Of a DNA stretch of 64,000 nucleotides, positions 35,105-44,089 are shown in pieces. The DNA is from Isoptericola sp044389085 (lineage in GTDB: Bacteria; Actinomycetota; Actinomycetes; Actinomycetales; Cellulomonadaceae). The notes under the pieces were generated by a model, which made no database searches, was not told the origin of the DNA, and worked only from the letters and a program-made list of their open reading frames with translations. The stretch covers positions 496,001 through 560,000 of the forward strand of contig NZ_JBIRXP010000002.1 in the NCBI RefSeq assembly GCF_044389085.1, in the 5' to 3' direction. A program made the translations under genes and the position numbers. Each line of letters starts with the position of its first letter. The first letter of the stretch is position 1.

Positions 35105-36060
35105 GCGGCGTCCCCTCTCCGGTCGTGGTGGTCGCGCCCCTCGTCCGCCGTGTCGCGGGCGGTCCGGTGGGTGGCGGCGTGGGTGGCGGCGTGGGCGGCG
35201 GGCGTGTCGTCGCGGCCCGCGCCCTCGTGCTCGACGACGCGGTGCTCGCCCGCGTAGACCACGAGCGTCGGGTCGCGCACGAAGCCGACGAGCGTGAGCC
35301 CCGCGGAGTCGGCCAGCTCGGCGGCGAGCGACGACGGCGCGGAGACGGCGGCGAGCACCGGCACCCCCGCCATGACGGCCTTCTGCGTGAGCTCGAAGCT
35401 GGCCCGCCCGGACACGACGAGCACCGTGCCGCGCAGCGGCAGCCTCCCGGCCGCGGCGGCCCAGCCCACCACCTTGTCGACGGCGTTGTGCCGGCCGACG
35501 TCCTCCCGGACGATGAGGGTCTCGCCGGTGGCGGCGTCGAAGAGCCCCGCGGCGTGCAGCCCGCCGGTGCGGGCGAAGACCGCCTGGGCCGCGCGCAGCC
35601 GGTCGGGCAGGCCGGCGAGCAGGGCGGCGTCCACCCGGGCCGGGTCGCCGGCGACGTCGAACGCGCTGCGCGTGAACACCGCGTCGATCGACGCCTTGCC
35701 GCACAAACCGCACGCGCTGGAGGTGAAGAACTCCCGGGCGAGCGCCGGGTCCGGGGGACGCACTCCCGGGGCGAGCGCGACGTCGAGCACGTTGTACGTG
35801 TTCTCGACCGCCGCCTGCCCGCTGCCCGTGCAGTACCGGGCGCCGGCGACCTGGGCGCCGTCGGTGACGACGCCCTCCGAGACCAGGAAGCCCGTGGCGA
35901 GCTCGACGTCGTGGCCCGGGGTCCGCATGGTGACCGCGTACGACCTCCCGCCCACACGGATCTCCAGCGGCTCCTCGCCCGCGAGGAGGTCCTCGCGGCT
36001 CGCGGTGCGGCTGCCGATGGTGACGCGCCTGACGCGGCGTCGGACGGTGACGCGGGTCAT
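35101..36060 (-). CDS. fdhD: FdhD, formate dehydrogenase accessory sulfurtransferase
   Basis: 319 residues. Transfers sulfur from a cysteine desulfurase to the molybdenum cofactor of formate dehydrogenase. Catalytic C-x-x-C at 117-120 in SSACGLCGKAS, EDVGRHNAVDKVVG, and VSGRASFELTQKA are family hallmarks. The C-terminal tail has short tandem AATH repeats encoded by a 12-bp DNA repeat. TAGGCC lies at -12 to -7 of the ATG with no Shine-Dalgarno, so the transcript may be leaderless. Confidence 0.93.
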   Translation of the reverse strand: MTRVTVRRRVRRVTIGSRTASREDLLAGEEPLEIRVGGRSYAVTMRTPGHDVELATGFLVSEGVVTDGAQVAGARYCTGSGQAAVENTYNVLDVALAPGVRPPDPALAREFFTSSACGLCGKASIDAVFTRSAFDVAGDPARVDAALLAGLPDRLRAAQAVFARTGGLHAAGLFDAATGETLIVREDVGRHNAVDKVVGWAAAAGRLPLRGTVLVVSGRASFELTQKAVMAGVPVLAAVSAPSSLAAELADSAGLTLVGFVRDPTLVVYAGEHRVVEHEGAGRDDTPAAHAATHAATHRTARDTADEGRDHHDRRGDAA

Positions 36061-36133
36061 ACCGCAGGCCTAGCAGACCCCCGCCCCGTGCACAACGGGT
36101 GTGCGCGGCCTGGCCCCCACGCGGCGACGCGCC

Positions 36134-36182
36134 TACGGTCGAAGGACCGGCTCAGACCGGGCCGGACGTGTTCAAGGAGGAG
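36134..36182 (+). promoter_or_regulatory. Promoter -10 and ribosome site region of fdhA
   Basis: TACGGT at 36134-36139 is a plausible -10. AAGGAGG at 36175-36181 is a perfect ribosome site six bases before the ATG. The 126-bp intergenic region serves both fdhA and the divergent fdhD-fdhF unit. Confidence 0.45.
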
Positions 36183-36186
36183 CACC

Positions 36187-37410
36187 ATGGCAGACACCAA
36201 CCGCGCGGTCGCGTACCAGGGGCCGGGCGAGGTCGCGGTCATCGACATCGACTACCCGACGTTCGAGCTCAAGGACGGGCCCGGGGTGAACCCGGCGAAC
36301 GTGGGCCGCAAGGTGCCGCACGGCGTGATCGTCAAGACCGTCGCGACCAACATCTGCGGCTCGGACCAGCACATGGTCCGGGGGCGCACGACGGCGCCCC
36401 CGGACCTCGTGCTGGGCCACGAGATCACGGGCGAGGTCGTCGAGGCGGGGCCGGACGTCGAGTTCGTCAAGGTGGGCGACCTCGTGTCCGTGCCGTTCAA
36501 CATCGCGTGCGGCCGCTGCAAGAACTGCAAGGAGCGCAAGACGGGCATCTGCCTCAACGTGAACCCGGACCGGCCGGGCAGCGCGTACGGGTACGTCGAC
36601 ATGGGCGGCTGGGTCGGCGGCCAGGCCAACTACGTGCTGGTGCCGTACGCCGACTGGAACCTGCTGCGGTTCCCGGACAAGGACCAGGCGCTCGAGAAGA
36701 TCATGGACCTCACGATGCTGTCCGACATCTTCCCCACGGGCTTCCACGGGGCGGTGACCGCGGGCGTCGAGGTGGGTTCCACGGTGTACGTCGCCGGGGC
36801 CGGGCCGGTGGGGCTGGCCGCCGCGACCGGTGCGCTGCTGCTGGGCGCCGCCGTCGTGATCGTCGGGGACATGAACGCCGACCGGCTCGCGCAGGCGAGG
36901 TCGTTCGGCTGCGAGACCGTCGACCTGACGAAGGGCGGGCCGGTCGAGCAGATCGAGCAGCTCCTCGGCGTGCCGGAGGTGGACTGCGGCATCGACGCCG
37001 TCGGCTTCGAGGCCAAGGGGCACGGGTCGGACTCGGGCCACGAGGCACCGGCGACGGTGCTCAACTCACTGATGGACGTGACGGCGGCGGGCGGCGCGCT
37101 GGGCATCCCGGGGCTGTACGTGACCGGTGACCCGGGTGGCATCGACGAGGCGGCCAAGAAGGGGTCGCTGTCCCTCAGCCTGGGGACGGGGTGGGCCAAG
37201 TCGCTGGCGTTCACCACAGGCCAGTGCCCGGTGATGAAGTACCACCGCGGCCTGATGCAGGCGATCCTGCACGACCGGGTGCAGATCGCGAAGAACGTCA
37301 ACGCCAAGGCCATCACCCTCGACCAGGCCCCGCAGAGCTACGCCGAGTTCGACGCCGGGGCCGCGACGAAGTACGTCATCAACGCGAACGGGTACCTCGA
37401 CGGCAAGTGA
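36187..37410 (+). CDS. fdhA: Glutathione-independent formaldehyde dehydrogenase
   Basis: 407-residue zinc-dependent medium-chain dehydrogenase of the Pseudomonas putida FdhA type, converting formaldehyde to formate with tightly bound NAD. Catalytic zinc ligands Cys57 (NICGSDQH) and His78/Glu79 (GHE), structural zinc Cys108/111/114/122, and the GAGPVG nucleotide loop are all present. Perfect Shine-Dalgarno. Divergent from fdhD-fdhF, whose product would oxidise the formate formed, giving a two-step C1 detoxification unit. Confidence 0.94.
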   Translation: MADTNRAVAYQGPGEVAVIDIDYPTFELKDGPGVNPANVGRKVPHGVIVKTVATNICGSDQHMVRGRTTAPPDLVLGHEITGEVVEAGPDVEFVKVGDLVSVPFNIACGRCKNCKERKTGICLNVNPDRPGSAYGYVDMGGWVGGQANYVLVPYADWNLLRFPDKDQALEKIMDLTMLSDIFPTGFHGAVTAGVEVGSTVYVAGAGPVGLAAATGALLLGAAVVIVGDMNADRLAQARSFGCETVDLTKGGPVEQIEQLLGVPEVDCGIDAVGFEAKGHGSDSGHEAPATVLNSLMDVTAAGGALGIPGLYVTGDPGGIDEAAKKGSLSLSLGTGWAKSLAFTTGQCPVMKYHRGLMQAILHDRVQIAKNVNAKAITLDQAPQSYAEFDAGAATKYVINANGYLDGK

Positions 37411-37423
37411 CGTGTCCGCGAGT

Positions 37424-37465
37424 TGTCAGGGCCACGGGAGGGTATGCGCGCCTGTGGCCCTGACA
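37424..37465. terminator. Hairpin between converging fdhA and hydrolase genes
   Basis: Perfect 12-bp arms 37424-37435 and 37454-37465 with an 18-base loop and no T run. It fills the gap between two converging stops, so probably a bidirectional terminator. Confidence 0.6.
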
Positions 37466-37470
37466 GGTGC

Positions 37471-38349
37471 TCAGTCGTGGGCGCGCAGGAAGTCCTCGAC
37501 CAGCGGGAGCACCTGGTCGGGCAGCTGCCACAGGACGCCGTGGCCGCCGCCCGGCACCAGCTCGACGCGCGCGCGGGGCAGGTGCTCGGTGACCCGGCGG
37601 CCCGCGGCGGCCGGGTCACCGAGCCTGGTGTCCGCGCCGAAGAACGCCAGGGTGGGGGCGGTGATCGCGCGCAGCTGGTCGTCGGGCAGGGGGCTCGGCC
37701 ACGGCGTCCGACGGCGGTAGCGCATCGCGGCGCGGGCCAGGGCGCGGTCCGCGTCGGTGAGGGTGACGCCGGGGTTCAGCCACTCGTCGAGGCGCCCGAG
37801 GCTGCGTGCGGTGGGGACGACGGCGGCGCGGACCATGCGGGAGACGACCTTCCGGTCGGGCCTGACGAGCGCGGTGATGCCCTCGCCGAGGACGAGCGCG
37901 CCCACGCGGCCCGGGGCCCGCACGGCGGCCCGGGACGCCAGCAGCGCGGCGAACCACGCCCCCTCGGAGTAGCCGAGCACGTGCGCACGCTCCAGGCCGA
38001 GGCCCTCGAGCAGCTGGACGCCCCACACGGCGTAGTCGTCGGCCGAGGTGAGCGGGGCGGTCTGCTCGCTGCGCCCGGCCGTGCCGACGACGTCGGGCGC
38101 GTAGACGACCCGGCCGGCGGCCAGCGCCGGCACGACGCCGTGCCAGCTCAGGCCGGTGCCGTTCAGGCCGTGCAGCAGGACCAGCGGCGTCCGGTCCCCG
38201 GTGCCGGAGCGGCGCACGACCGTGGGGCCGAACACGGTCTCGACCCGGACCTCCTCGGACGGCAACGGCCAGAGCGCCTCGACGGCGCGGTACGCGGTCT
38301 CGTACTCGGCGCGTGCGGCCTCGCTGGTGAAACGGCCTGTCGACGACAT
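37471..38349 (-). CDS. Alpha/beta hydrolase
   Basis: 292 residues, cytoplasmic. LLHGLNGTGLSW oxyanion motif, nucleophile elbow GYSEGA (Ser about 147), Asp in FFGADTRLGD, and His in GGGHGVLWQ form the triad. Substrate unknown. ATG 38349 with GGGAGG upstream. Divergent from a TetR gene across a near-perfect 48-bp palindrome, so it is probably the target of that repressor. Confidence 0.85.
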   Translation of the reverse strand: MSSTGRFTSEAARAEYETAYRAVEALWPLPSEEVRVETVFGPTVVRRSGTGDRTPLVLLHGLNGTGLSWHGVVPALAAGRVVYAPDVVGTAGRSEQTAPLTSADDYAVWGVQLLEGLGLERAHVLGYSEGAWFAALLASRAAVRAPGRVGALVLGEGITALVRPDRKVVSRMVRAAVVPTARSLGRLDEWLNPGVTLTDADRALARAAMRYRRRTPWPSPLPDDQLRAITAPTLAFFGADTRLGDPAAAGRRVTEHLPRARVELVPGGGHGVLWQLPDQVLPLVEDFLRAHD

Positions 38350-38367
38350 CGGACCTCCCGGGGCGCG

Positions 38368-38415
38368 GTTGATGGTATGACCGTACCATTTAAGTGGTAC
38401 GGACGTATCATCAAC
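38368..38415. promoter_or_regulatory. TetR-type operator, 48-bp imperfect palindrome
   Basis: Halves 38368-38391 and 38392-38415 pair over most positions. The inner core CCGTACCA/TGGTACGG (38381-38388 / 38395-38402) is perfect with a 6-bp AT-rich centre. It lies between the divergent hydrolase and TetR genes and is large enough for two TetR dimers. Confidence 0.75.
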
Positions 38416-38461
38416 GCGGGTCGACGACGGTCGACCGAGAGCACCGACGAGGGGAGGGCCC

Positions 38462-39100
38462 GTGCCGCGACGGGTGGACCACGAGGAACGCCGCCGCCAG
38501 ATCACCGACGCGTGCCGGCGCGTCGTCGCGCGCGACGGGCTCGAGGCGGCCACGTTCCAGGCCGTCGCGGCGGAGGCGGGGGTCTCCGTGCGGCTCGTGC
38601 AGTACTACTTCGGCAACAAGCACGGGCTCCTCGTCGCGACGCACCGCGCCGTGATCGAGGGGTCGGCCGCGCGGTTCGGCGGCGGGCCGCCCGGCGACGT
38701 CGACCAGGGCCCCGCGGACCAGCCGCCCCCGCCCCGCGCCGTCCTGCGCGCCGTGCTCGCGGCCCTCCTCCCGCTCGACGACGCCCGCCGCGCGGACGCC
38801 GTCGTGCTCGCCGCGTTCCATGCCGCCGCCCTGACGAACGAGGCGGTCACCCCCCAGGAGCTGCGCGGCGCGCCGCGGGCGCTCGTCGACCTCGTCTCGG
38901 CGCAGCTGCTGCGGGCGCGGGACGACGGCGGGGGCACGGGGCCGGCCTCAGGACGCGAGGACGCGGCCCGCCTGGACGCCGAGCTGGTGCTCGCGTCGGC
39001 CGCCGGGCTGACGCAGGGGATCCTCGCCGGGCACATGGACGGGGAGACGGGGCTCGCCGTCGTCGACCGGCTGCTCGACCACCTCGTCGGTCCCGCCTGA
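38462..39100 (+). CDS. TetR-family transcriptional regulator
   Basis: 212 residues. N-terminal helix-turn-helix (about 8-55) with FQAVAAEAGVSVRLVQYYFGNKHGLL; alpha-helical ligand domain with a disordered Gly/Pro segment near 75-95. GTG start with GGGGAGGG upstream. Likely represses itself and the divergent hydrolase. Confidence 0.9.
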   Translation: MPRRVDHEERRRQITDACRRVVARDGLEAATFQAVAAEAGVSVRLVQYYFGNKHGLLVATHRAVIEGSAARFGGGPPGDVDQGPADQPPPPRAVLRAVLAALLPLDDARRADAVVLAAFHAAALTNEAVTPQELRGAPRALVDLVSAQLLRARDDGGGTGPASGREDAARLDAELVLASAAGLTQGILAGHMDGETGLAVVDRLLDHLVGPA

Positions 39101-39118
39101 CACGTTGCTGGGGCGGGG

Positions 39119-39772
39119 TCAGCGGGACTTCGTGAGCTCCGGCCTCTTGACCATCCCGGACAGCCCGTTCCAGGCCAGGTTCGTCAGGTGCGCGGCCACC
39201 TCGGCCTTGTCGGGGCTGCGGGCGTCGAGCCAGTACTGCCCGGTGAGCGCGACCATGCCCACGAGCATCTGCGCGTAGAGCGGCGCGGCCTTGCGGTCGA
39301 GGCCGTTCGCCTTGAACTGGTCGCCGAGGATGTGCTCGACCAGGGTGGCGACGTCGCCGATCAGGCTGGAGAACGTGCCGGTGGCCTGGGCGACGGGGGA
39401 GTCGCGCACGAGGATGCGGAAGCCGTCCTCCGACGCCTCGATGTAGCCGAGCAGGGCCAGCGCCGTGCGCTCCACCAGCACCTTGGGGTGGCCGCCCTCC
39501 TCGAGCGCGCCGGTCAGCGCGGACGTCAGCGCGCGCACCTCGCGGTCGACGACGACGGCGTAGACGCCCTCCTTGCCGCCGAAGTGCTCGTAGACCACCG
39601 GCTTCGACACCTCGGCGCGCGCCGCGATCTCCTCGACGCTGGTGCCGTCGAAGCCCTTCTCGGCGAACAGGCCCCGCCCGACCTCGAGCAGCTGCTCGCG
39701 CCGCTGGCTCGCCGTCATCCGGGCGCGCGGCGGACGCTTGGACCCGCGGGAGTCGGTGGGCATGGCCCCCAT
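39119..39772 (-). CDS. TetR-family transcriptional regulator
   Basis: 217 residues. Basic N-terminal tail, then helix-turn-helix TSVEEIAARAEVSKPVVYEHFGGKEG and a C-terminal dimerisation domain resembling actinobacterial TetR_C proteins. ATG 39772 is chosen over 39763 because GGAGGG lies five bases upstream. Converges on the other TetR gene with 18 bases between stops. It is close to the tRNA-Gln/glmU promoter, but no operator is evident. Confidence 0.9.
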   Translation of the reverse strand: MGAMPTDSRGSKRPPRARMTASQRREQLLEVGRGLFAEKGFDGTSVEEIAARAEVSKPVVYEHFGGKEGVYAVVVDREVRALTSALTGALEEGGHPKVLVERTALALLGYIEASEDGFRILVRDSPVAQATGTFSSLIGDVATLVEHILGDQFKANGLDRKAAPLYAQMLVGMVALTGQYWLDARSPDKAEVAAHLTNLAWNGLSGMVKRPELTKSR

Positions 39773-39904
39773 TGTGCCCTCCGGGCGAGGGGCGTGGTCG
39801 GCGGGCGTGGTCGGCCGTCCGCCGTCGGGGCGGTGTGGCGCGCGCCACGGCCGTGGGCCCCGCCGAGGGCCGGGACGCGTGCGGGGGCGGTCTTCCGGAC
39901 CTGG

Positions 39905-39910
39905 CAGACT
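39905..39910 (+). promoter_or_regulatory. Possible -10 box for tRNA-Gln/glmU
   Basis: CAGACT resembles TANNNT and lies about 60 bases before the tRNA. No convincing -35 is seen. Confidence 0.3.
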
Positions 39911-39970
39911 GAGGACGGACGCCCGACGGTGCCGCGCCTGCTGGGGCGCGAACCCGGCCCGGGGGCCCGA

Positions 39971-40042
39971 TCCGCCTTGGTGTAATCGGCAGCACAGAGG
40001 TTTTTGGTGCCTTTGGTCCAGGTTCGAGTCCTGGGGGCGGAG
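39971..40042 (+). tRNA. tRNA-Gln (UUG)
   Basis: Acceptor TCCGCCT pairs with GGGCGGA (last pair G-U), discriminator G at 40042. The anticodon loop TTTTGGT carries TTG, and the T arm reads CAGG-TTCGAGT-CCTG. CCA is not encoded. It lies 46 bases before glmU, the usual actinobacterial neighbour, and may be cotranscribed. Confidence 0.95.
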
Positions 40043-40088
40043 CTCGTGCACCATCGAACCAGCACACCCGAGAAGAGACGGAGCACTC

Positions 40089-41795
40089 GTGGTCTCGACA
40101 GGACCGGACGCCGCAGCAGAGGGGTCGACGAGGTCGACCGACACCAGACCGGCGGCCGTCGTCGTCCTCGCCGCGGGGCAGGGGACCCGGATGAGGTCCG
40201 CGACGCCGAAGATGCTGCACAGCATCGGCGGGCGCACGCTGCTCGGCCACGTGATGACCGCGGCGCGTGAGCTGGACCCGGAGAGCGTCGCCGTCGTGGT
40301 GCGGCACGAGCGCGAGCTCGTCGCCGCCGCGGCCCTCGAGGTCGACCCCGGCGCCTTCGTCGTCGACCAGGACGAGATCCCCGGCACCGGCCGCGCGGTG
40401 CAGTGCGCGCTCGACGCGCTCGACTCCCGTGCGCACGCGGGGCGCGCCGCCCAGCTCGTGCACGACGACGCCGTCGACGACGAGCTGCACGTCGACCACG
40501 CCAACGGCGGGGACCACCCGCTGGGCGACGGCCTCGACGGCGCCGTCGTCGTCCTCGCCGGCGACATCCCGCTGCTCGACGGCGCGACACTGGGCCAGCT
40601 GCTCGCGGCGCACCACGCCGACGGCAACGCCGTCACGATCCTCACCACCGAGGTCGCCGACGCCACCGGCTACGGCCGGATCGTGCGCGAGGCGGGCACG
40701 GGCGACGTGCAGGCCATCGTGGAGCACAAGGACGCCTCGCCCGAGCAGCTCGAGATCCGCGAGATCAACAGCTCCGTCTACGTCTTCGACGCCGCGGTGC
40801 TGCGCCGCGGCCTGGCCGGCCTGGGCACCGACAACGCGCAGGGCGAGGTCTACCTCACCGACGTCGTCGCCTCGGCGCGGGCCGAGGGCGGCGCCGTGCG
40901 CGCCGTGCTCAGCGACGACCCGATGCTCGTCGAGGGCGTCAACGACCGCGTGGCGCTCGCCACCCTCGGCGCCGAGCTCAACCGCCGCGTGCTCACGGAG
41001 TGGATGCAGGCCGGCGTGACCGTCGTCGACCCGGCGACCACCTGGGTGGACGTGGACGTCGAGCTCGCCCCCGACGTCACGATCCTGCCGGGCACCCAGC
41101 TGCACGGCGCCACCAAGGTGGAGTCCGGCGCGACGATCGGCCCGGACACCACGCTGACCGACGTCGAGGTGGGCCCCGGCGCCACCGTGGTGCGCACGCA
41201 CGGCTCGCTGTCCGTCATCGGGCCGGACGCGACCGTGGGCCCGTTCGCCTACCTGCGCCCCGGCACGGAGCTCGGCACCAAGGGCAAGATCGGCACGTTC
41301 GTCGAGACGAAGAACTCGCAGATCGGCGAGGGCTCGAAGGTGCCGCACCTGTCGTACATCGGGGACACGACGATCGGCGAGCACACCAACATCGGGGCCG
41401 CCGCCGTCACGGTGAACTACGACGGCCAGAAGAAGCACCGCACGGTGATCGGCTCGTACGCGAAGACGGGCGCCGACACGATGTTCGTCGCGCCGGTGAC
41501 CGTGGGCGACGGCGCCTACACGGGCGCGGGCTCGGTCATCGTCAAGGACGTGCCCGCCGGGGCGCTCGGCGTGGCGCGCGCCCAGCAGCGCAACGTCGAG
41601 GGCTGGGTGGAGCGCCGCTGGCCGGGGACGCCCGCGGCGGAGGCGGCCGCCCGCGCCCGCACCGAGGGCTCCGGCGGGCAGCTCGGCGCGCAGGCGCAGC
41701 AGCAGCTCGCCGAGCACAATGCCCTCACCGGTGCCATCCCGGTGGTGCCCCCCGCCGACAGTTCCGACCCGACCGAAGGAAGCACGCAGCGATGA
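40089..41795 (+). CDS. glmU: Bifunctional GlmU: N-acetylglucosamine-1-P uridyltransferase / glucosamine-1-P acetyltransferase
   Basis: 568 residues, longer than the usual 450-500. Makes UDP-GlcNAc for peptidoglycan. N-terminal uridyltransferase motif LAAGQGTRMRS and PKMLH; C-terminal left-handed beta-helix with many hexapeptide repeats, catalytic His in VGPFAYLRPGTELG...NYDGQKKHRT region. An acidic/His-rich insert of about 35 residues (near 115-150) precedes VVVLAGDIPLL, and an Ala/Gln-rich tail of about 70 residues follows the beta-helix. GTG 40089; ATGA overlap with prs. Confidence 0.95.
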   Translation: MVSTGPDAAAEGSTRSTDTRPAAVVVLAAGQGTRMRSATPKMLHSIGGRTLLGHVMTAARELDPESVAVVVRHERELVAAAALEVDPGAFVVDQDEIPGTGRAVQCALDALDSRAHAGRAAQLVHDDAVDDELHVDHANGGDHPLGDGLDGAVVVLAGDIPLLDGATLGQLLAAHHADGNAVTILTTEVADATGYGRIVREAGTGDVQAIVEHKDASPEQLEIREINSSVYVFDAAVLRRGLAGLGTDNAQGEVYLTDVVASARAEGGAVRAVLSDDPMLVEGVNDRVALATLGAELNRRVLTEWMQAGVTVVDPATTWVDVDVELAPDVTILPGTQLHGATKVESGATIGPDTTLTDVEVGPGATVVRTHGSLSVIGPDATVGPFAYLRPGTELGTKGKIGTFVETKNSQIGEGSKVPHLSYIGDTTIGEHTNIGAAAVTVNYDGQKKHRTVIGSYAKTGADTMFVAPVTVGDGAYTGAGSVIVKDVPAGALGVARAQQRNVEGWVERRWPGTPAAEAAARARTEGSGGQLGAQAQQQLAEHNALTGAIPVVPPADSSDPTEGSTQR

Positions 41796-42775
41796 ACAAC
41801 TTCATCCCCGGCACCGGTGAGCGCACGCTCGTCCTCGCCACCGGTCGGGCGCACCCCGAGCTCGCGGAGGCCGTCGCGAAGGAGCTCGGCATCGAGCTGC
41901 TCCCCGTCTCCGCGTACGACTTCGCGAACAGCGAGACGTACGTGCGGTTCAGCGAGTCGGTGCGCGGCTCGGACATCTTCCTGCTGCAGAGCCACACCGC
42001 CCCGGTGAACCAGTGGCTCATGGAGCAGCTGCTCATGGTCGACGCGGCCAAGCGCGGCTCGGCACGCTCGATCACCGCGGTGGCACCGTTCTACGCGTAC
42101 GCGCGCCAGGACAAGAAGAGCCGCGGCCGCGAGCCGATCTCGGCCCGCCTCGTCGCCGACATGCTCAAGACCGCGGGCGCCGACCGCATCCTCAGCGTCG
42201 ACCTGCACACCCCGCAGATCCAGGGCTTCTTCGACGGCCCGGTGGACCACCTGTGGGCCATGCCCGTGCTGGTCGACTACGTGCGCACCCGCGTGGACCT
42301 GTCCAACGTCGCGGTCGTCTCGCCCGACGCCGGCCGCATCCGCGTGGCCGAGCAGTGGGCGGCCAAGCTGGGCGGCTGCCCGCTGGCCTTCGTGCACAAG
42401 ACGCGCGACGTCACCCGCCCCAACCAGGCCGTCGCCAACCGCGTGGTCGGCGAGGTCGAGGGCCGCGACTGCGTGCTCGTCGACGACCTCATCGACACGG
42501 GCGGCACCATCGCCGAGGCCGTCAAGGTGGTCATGGACGCCGGTGCCCGCTCCGTCACCGTGGCCGCCACGCACGGCGTGCTGTCCGACCCGGCGGCGCA
42601 GCGCCTGCAGGAGTGCGGCGCCACCGAGGTCGTCGTCACCGACACGCTGCCGATCACGGCCGACAAGCGGTTCGACAAGCTCACCGTGCTGTCCATCGCC
42701 CCGCTCGTCGCCCGCGCCATCCGCGAGGTGTTCGACGACGGCTCCGTGACGAGCCTGTTCGACGGCAACGCCTGA
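41792..42775 (+). CDS. prs: Ribose-phosphate pyrophosphokinase
   Basis: 327 residues. Makes PRPP from ribose-5-phosphate and ATP for nucleotide, His and Trp synthesis. Visible: FANSETYVRF, the YARQDKKSRGREPI loop, DLHTPQIQGFF (metal/ATP site), and PRPP-binding VDDLIDTGGTI. Its ATG overlaps the glmU stop by four bases; glmU-prs is a conserved actinobacterial pair. Confidence 0.97.
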   Translation: MNNFIPGTGERTLVLATGRAHPELAEAVAKELGIELLPVSAYDFANSETYVRFSESVRGSDIFLLQSHTAPVNQWLMEQLLMVDAAKRGSARSITAVAPFYAYARQDKKSRGREPISARLVADMLKTAGADRILSVDLHTPQIQGFFDGPVDHLWAMPVLVDYVRTRVDLSNVAVVSPDAGRIRVAEQWAAKLGGCPLAFVHKTRDVTRPNQAVANRVVGEVEGRDCVLVDDLIDTGGTIAEAVKVVMDAGARSVTVAATHGVLSDPAAQRLQECGATEVVVTDTLPITADKRFDKLTVLSIAPLVARAIREVFDDGSVTSLFDGNA

Positions 42776-42842
42776 TCGACGCCGGGGGCCCGGGGCGCAC
42801 GTCGTCCCGGGCCGCGGCGTCCCCGAGGGGAGGCGCGGTGGC

Positions 42843-43988
42843 ATGACGGTGGACGTGACCGTGGTGGTCCCCACCTACAACGAGGGGCCCAACGTCGCCG
42901 AGCTGGTCCGTCGTCTCGCCGCCGCGCTCGGCCCCGACGGCGAGGGTCGCCGCGTCGCGCCCGGCGGCGCCGAGATCCTCTTCGTCGACGACTCGCGCGA
43001 CGACACCCCCGCGATCATCGAGCGGGTCGCCGCCACCGCCCCGCTGCCCGTGCGCATGATCCACCGCGACGTGCCCGACGGCGGGCTCTCCGGCGCCGTC
43101 GTCGCCGGACTGCGCGCCGCGACCGGCGAGCGCGTCGTCGTGATGGACGGCGACCTGCAGCACCCGCCCGAGATGGTGCCCGTGCTCCTCACGACCGCGC
43201 GCGAGACCGGCGCCGACGTCGTCGTCGCCTCCCGGTACACGGGCAAGGGCGACGCCGGCGGCCTCGACGGGCGCTACCGCCGCTGGGTCTCCAAGGCGTC
43301 GGGGCTGCTCGCCCGGTCGATGTTCCCCGTCAAGCTGCGCGACGTGTCCGACCCGATGACGGGGTTCTTCGTCGTCCGCCCGGGGGCCGTCGACCTGGCC
43401 GGGCTGCGCCCGCGGGGCTTCAAGATCCTGCTCGAGATCCTGGCGCGGCAGCGGCTGGTCGTCGTCGAGGAGCCGTTCGTCTTCGGGGAACGGTTCGCGG
43501 GCCGGTCCAAGGCGACCGTCGCCAACGGGCTGAGGTACGTGCAGCAGCTCACGCTGCTGCGGTTCGGGCGGCTGTCGCCGTTCGCGCTGATCGGCGCGCT
43601 CGGCGCCGTGCTCAACCTCGCGATCCTGGCGGGGCTCCAAGGGGTCGGGGTGCACTACCTGCCGGCCGTGATCTGGGCCAACGTCGTGACGATCGTCATC
43701 AACTTCCTGCTCCAGGAGCGGTTCGTCTTCGCCGACCTGCGTGACGGCGCGCACGGGTTCTGGGGTCGCTTCGTGCGGTCGTTCGCGTTCAACGGCACCG
43801 AGGCGGCCGTGCGCACGCTGCTGCTGTGGTGGATCGTCGAGCGCGCCGTGCCGCACCCGGAGCTCGTGCAGGCGGTGCTGATCCTGGTCGCCTTCGTCGT
43901 GCGGTTCGTCTTCCAGGCGCAGGTCGTCTACCGGCCGCGCGGCTCGGCACGGGCGGGGGCCCGCACGGGCGACCACGCGCGACCCTGA
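42843..43988 (+). CDS. GT2 dolichyl-phosphate-mannose-synthase-like glycosyltransferase fused to GtrA membrane domain
   Basis: 381 residues. GT2 domain 1-230 with VVPTYNEGPNV, VDDSRDDT, MDGDLQHPPE and the metal-binding DxD-type region; then a GtrA domain (about 250-375) with four predicted membrane helices. The DPM1-GtrA fusion suggests synthesis and membrane handling of a polyprenyl-phosphate-linked sugar for wall glycan or glycoprotein. Start at ATG 42843. 67 bases downstream of prs, possibly in the same transcript. Confidence 0.9.
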   Translation: MTVDVTVVVPTYNEGPNVAELVRRLAAALGPDGEGRRVAPGGAEILFVDDSRDDTPAIIERVAATAPLPVRMIHRDVPDGGLSGAVVAGLRAATGERVVVMDGDLQHPPEMVPVLLTTARETGADVVVASRYTGKGDAGGLDGRYRRWVSKASGLLARSMFPVKLRDVSDPMTGFFVVRPGAVDLAGLRPRGFKILLEILARQRLVVVEEPFVFGERFAGRSKATVANGLRYVQQLTLLRFGRLSPFALIGALGAVLNLAILAGLQGVGVHYLPAVIWANVVTIVINFLLQERFVFADLRDGAHGFWGRFVRSFAFNGTEAAVRTLLLWWIVERAVPHPELVQAVLILVAFVVRFVFQAQVVYRPRGSARAGARTGDHARP

Positions 43989-44004
43989 CGCGGGTCGACG
44001 TCCG

Positions 44005-44048
44005 GCCGGGGCCTGGTCGGGGCCTGGTCGGGGCCCGGTCGGGGCACC
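44005..44048. repeat. 11-bp tandem repeat, four copies
   Basis: Units at 44005, 44016, 44027 and 44038 follow GTCGGGGCCTG with small changes. The 11-bp step is one helical turn. It lies 42 bases before the putative rplY -10 box. Confidence 0.75.
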
Positions 44049-44089
44049 GTCGGCGGCAGGGGCCTGGCACGCCCCCGGCCCGAGGGGGC

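Noticed and set aside
38334..38346. GTGAAACGGCCTG inside the hydrolase as a fourth EPS motif
   Set aside because: It is within coding sequence, matches only in part, and lacks the -10 offset.
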